From NCBI RefSeq assembly GCF_900105385.1, contig NZ_LT629772.1, forward strand, positions 5,022,001-5,086,000: a DNA stretch of 64,000 nucleotides, in the 5' to 3' direction. The notes below the pieces were generated by a model. That model did not search any database. It was not told the origin of the DNA and saw only the letters and a list, made by a program, of their open reading frames with translations. This DNA is from Microlunatus soli (GTDB lineage Bacteria > Actinomycetota > Actinomycetes > Propionibacteriales > Propionibacteriaceae). A program made the translations under genes and the position numbers. Of the stretch, positions 61,580-64,000 are shown piece by piece. Positions within the stretch are counted from its first letter, which is position 1. Every line of letters begins with the position of its first letter.

Positions 61580-62791
61580 TCACAGCTGGCGGGCAGCGAG
61601 CAGGTGGGCGTCCACCGAAGCCGGTTGCAGGGCGTGCTCGATGACGGTCATCGCGGCGCCGTAGATACCGGCGTCCTGGCCCATCAATGCCGGCTCGATA
61701 CTCAGCGCATGGGCAGGTCCGGGTTGGGCCAGCCTGGCGATACTCTCACCGATCCCGCCGAGCAGTTGCTCCTCTGCCTCGGCCAGATAGCCCCACAGGC
61801 TGATCACCGCTGGGTTCAGCAGATTGACCGTGGAGGCCAGGGCTTCGCCGATCTGCCGTCCGGCCTCGCGTACGGCACGGCCGGCATCGACCTGACCGGA
61901 GCGGGCGAGCTGAGCGACCGCGCGCGCGTCGGGGGCGTCGATGCCGGTCGCGGTCAGTTGTGCGGCGAGTGCGCCACCGCTGGCGATGGCGTTCAGGCAG
62001 CCGACATTGCCGCAGTTGCACGGTACGTCGGAGTCGTGCACGCGGGTGTGGCCGATCTCGCCGGCCAGCTGGGAGGTCCCGCGGACGACGCGGCCGTTCA
62101 CCACGACGCCGCAGCCGATCACGGTGCCGACCTTGAGGCAGAGCAGCACCTCCGGGTCGTCGGCGCGAGCGCAGTGTTCGCCGAACGCGAGCAGGTTGAC
62201 GTCGTGGTCGACGAAGACCGGGACGTCCAGCCAGTCCAGGAGCTGGTCTCGGACGGCTTCTGGCGTCCACTGGCGGGGTGAATTGGCGGGTTGGTGAGCG
62301 CGAAGCTCCACTGGTGCAGGGATTCCGATGCCGATCCCGTGCACGCTGCCGGTATCGATGCCGCGATCGGCGAGTAGTCGCTGGAATCCATCGGTCACCA
62401 TGCCGAGGACGGCCTCGACCCCGTCATCGAGGCTGATGTCGACGACTTCGCTGACCTCGATGACCCCGGAGAGGTCGGTCACCGCGAGCCGGACGCCGCT
62501 GATGCCGAGTTGTGCGGCCAGTGCGGTTCCGGCTGCCGGATTGAAACTGAGGTGCGCCGTGGGGCGCCCGCGGCCCGTCGACATGGCCGGATCCGGCTCG
62601 CTCTGGTGCACCAGTCCGGAGTCCAGCAGGACGTCGATCCGGTCGGTGATCGTCGACCGTGCCAGACCGAGTTCGTCGGCGATCTGCCCGGTAGTGCTCG
62701 CCTGCCCGCGACGGACCAGATCCAGGACCTCGCCGGCCCGGGTGATCCGACTGGGAGTAGCCGGGCGTCTTGCCCTGGTCTGCGTGCTCAC
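61580..62791 (-). CDS. ROK-family transcriptional regulator (NagC/XylR-like)
   Basis: 403 residues from the GTG at 62791, directly after AAGGAGG; the longer frame to 62902 runs into the AT-rich promoter. A MarR-like winged helix ('TTGQIADELGLARSTITDRI') is followed by a ROK sugar-binding fold with 'VFVDHDVNLLAFGEH' and a zinc-type CxCGxxGC motif ('VPCNCGNVGCLNAIASGG'). The Glu usually following the zinc motif is replaced by Asn. It most likely represses the divergent sugar-importer operon starting at 62960 and is released by the sugar. Confidence 0.92.
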   Translation of the reverse strand: MSTQTRARRPATPSRITRAGEVLDLVRRGQASTTGQIADELGLARSTITDRIDVLLDSGLVHQSEPDPAMSTGRGRPTAHLSFNPAAGTALAAQLGISGVRLAVTDLSGVIEVSEVVDISLDDGVEAVLGMVTDGFQRLLADRGIDTGSVHGIGIGIPAPVELRAHQPANSPRQWTPEAVRDQLLDWLDVPVFVDHDVNLLAFGEHCARADDPEVLLCLKVGTVIGCGVVVNGRVVRGTSQLAGEIGHTRVHDSDVPCNCGNVGCLNAIASGGALAAQLTATGIDAPDARAVAQLARSGQVDAGRAVREAGRQIGEALASTVNLLNPAVISLWGYLAEAEEQLLGGIGESIARLAQPGPAHALSIEPALMGQDAGIYGAAMTVIEHALQPASVDAHLLAARQL

Positions 62792-62959
62792 GACCCTCCT
62801 TCGGTGACCGGATCTCAGAGTATCGGCCACGGACCCCAAATATATGTCACACACCGATCGATAATTTTCTATGATCGAACGATTTATGGCGACGATCGAC
62901 ATTAAGTGTGTACTATCCCGGTAGGTGCAGCGGCAACCGTGACCACGGAGGAATCAACG
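62792..62959. promoter_or_regulatory. Divergent promoter/operator region of ROK and sugar-importer genes
   Basis: 168 bp, clearly more AT-rich than the surroundings. GATCG occurs three times (62856-62860, 62873-62877 and 62893-62897), and the first two flank an imperfect inverted repeat, CGAT-cg-ATA-attttc-TAT-g-ATCG (62855-62877), typical in style of ROK operators. TACTAT at 62911 may be a -10 box for the + strand. Confidence 0.5.
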
Positions 62960-64000
62960 ATGACCAGACCTGACCCGATCGGCGCCCGGCGACTCACTCG
63001 TCGCGGCCTGTTGCGTACCGGGGGAGCAGCGTTGGCGACCGGCGTCGGATCGTCGGTGCTGACCGGATGTGGTGGCGGCGGCGCTGGGTCCTCGGATGCG
63101 GTCGAGTTGTCGTTCATGTACTGGGGGTCGGCGTTCGAGAAGAAGGCGATCGACTCGATGCTGCAGAAGTTCGACGACAGCCACGACAAGATCGACGCCA
63201 CCGCGAAGTTCGTGCCGACGTCGAACTACGACACCAAGATGTCCAGCATTGTCGCCGCCAAGACGCCACCGGACGTCGCCTACCTGAGTGGGTCGCAGCT
63301 CTATGACTTCGCCGGCAAGGGACTGATCCTCAACCTGTTCCCGTATCTGAAGAAGTATCCGGCGCTCGGCGATCGGCTGCCCAGCAGCTACTTCTGGTAC
63401 GGCAAGGACAAGCTGGCTGCCAACCAGCTCGCTCAGGGTGTCCAGATCCTCTATTACAACAGCGATCTCTTCGGCAAGGCCGGCCTGGATCCGGCCCCCT
63501 TCACCGTCGATACCGCGTGGAGTTGGGACGACTTCGTCGAGGCGGCGACGAAGCTGACGCTGGACGACCAGGGCCGCAATCCGTCGCAGTCCGGTTTCGA
63601 TCCCAAGAAGGTCCGGCAGTACGGCACCATCGCTCCGACTGGTGGGTCACCGTTGTATGCGTTGCTGCGGTCGGCCGGTGCGGACTTCATCAACGACGAC
63701 GGTACGAAGTATGCGATGGACTCGGCGGCAGCGATCACGGTGATCAAGAATGTCCAGGACTTGATCTACAAACACCGGGTTGCGCCGACTCCGGCGCAGC
63801 TGGGCAAGAACGCGCCGACCACATCGGTGCAGCTGCAGACCAAGCGGATCGCGATGATCATCGACGGCAATTGGCAGATGCTCGATCTGATGGAGCAGAA
63901 GGTGCCGTTCGGTGTCGCCTGCCTGCCGAAGTACGACGAACCGATCACTGTCACCGGCGGAGCCGCCGGCGCGATCTTCCAGGGCACCAAGCATCCCGAA
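62960..64000 (+). CDS. ABC transporter sugar-binding lipoprotein (3' end cut by window)
   Basis: 347 codons are visible, with no stop before the right edge. The ATG has GGAGGAA upstream. The Tat signal is 'LTRRGLLRTGGAALATGVGS', then a lipobox ending in LTGC (Cys37). The mature part is a family 1 solute-binding protein ('LSFMYWGSAFEKKAIDSMLQ', 'TPPDVAYLSGSQLYDFAGKG'). It is divergent from the ROK regulator, so it is the receptor of a fifth sugar importer whose permeases probably follow outside the window. Confidence 0.92.
   Translation, partial: MTRPDPIGARRLTRRGLLRTGGAALATGVGSSVLTGCGGGGAGSSDAVELSFMYWGSAFEKKAIDSMLQKFDDSHDKIDATAKFVPTSNYDTKMSSIVAAKTPPDVAYLSGSQLYDFAGKGLILNLFPYLKKYPALGDRLPSSYFWYGKDKLAANQLAQGVQILYYNSDLFGKAGLDPAPFTVDTAWSWDDFVEAATKLTLDDQGRNPSQSGFDPKKVRQYGTIAPTGGSPLYALLRSAGADFINDDGTKYAMDSAAAITVIKNVQDLIYKHRVAPTPAQLGKNAPTTSVQLQTKRIAMIIDGNWQMLDLMEQKVPFGVACLPKYDEPITVTGGAAGAIFQGTKHPE

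Noticed and set aside
1-64000. CRISPR array, tRNA, rRNA or complete insertion sequence
   Set aside because: No regularly spaced repeats, cloverleaf or transposase signature was seen on reading. A tRNA scan and an insertion-sequence search would settle this.

Overview
The window looks like chromosome of a high-GC actinobacterium. Strict GC-ending codons, many GTG starts, ATGA start/stop overlaps, Tat-type lipoprotein solute-binding proteins, and a leuS/comEA/comEC neighbourhood all fit. The overall style suggests a soil or sludge member of the Propionibacteriales (Microlunatus-like); this placement is inference. No rRNA, tRNA, CRISPR array, integrase or intact insertion sequence was recognised.

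Layout. (1) 1-14.7 kb: two carbohydrate ABC importers (3-3425 and 11534-14734) lie around a cytoplasmic-type sulfatase, a convergent MFS/ArsR/winged-helix operon, and a FAD oxidoreductase with its IclR-type regulator. (2) 14.7-26.3 kb: housekeeping and competence genes. These are a HAD hydrolase, leuS with a leader-peptide attenuator, small stress or regulatory genes, an endonuclease/exonuclease/phosphatase-fold membrane protein, a PH-GNAT fusion, comEA and comEC. (3) 26.3-53.3 kb: an accessory stretch. It starts with a ParB-like orphan and a broken zwf fragment and continues with glycan-degradation modules. These are GH20; AraC plus PhyH dioxygenase/ABC importer/GH172/sialidase-like; GH140 plus an ABC importer; LacI; GH42; and GH16/DegT aminotransferase/GH5-like. 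An orphan lipoprotein and a phosphotriesterase remnant follow. (4) 53.3-59.9 kb: a GntR-controlled cassette for lower steps of the protocatechuate 4,5-cleavage route (LigJ-type hydratase, LigK/RraA-type aldolase, LigI-like amidohydrolase, a dihydroxyphthalate decarboxylase-like protein, a DctA-type carrier), ending in a frameshifted AraC regulator. (5) 60.3-64 kb: a cyclase-family hydrolase, a ROK regulator, and the start of a fifth sugar-binding lipoprotein gene.

How it works together. The window is dominated by sugar scavenging. Five solute-binding proteins and four permease pairs appear without a single ABC ATPase, so a shared ATPase elsewhere is expected. Each module has its own regulator (IclR, AraC, LacI, ROK). 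The LacI module has four near-identical 16-bp operators at both of its divergent promoter regions.

Most unusual points: a 38/40-identical direct repeat brackets about 35 kb (26.3 to 61.4 kb) starting exactly where comEC would normally be followed by holA; a compact dicarboxylate-intermediate catabolic cassette has no ring-cleavage enzyme; an AraC gene is switched out of frame by a TACC tandem repeat; and leuS carries a predicted attenuator.
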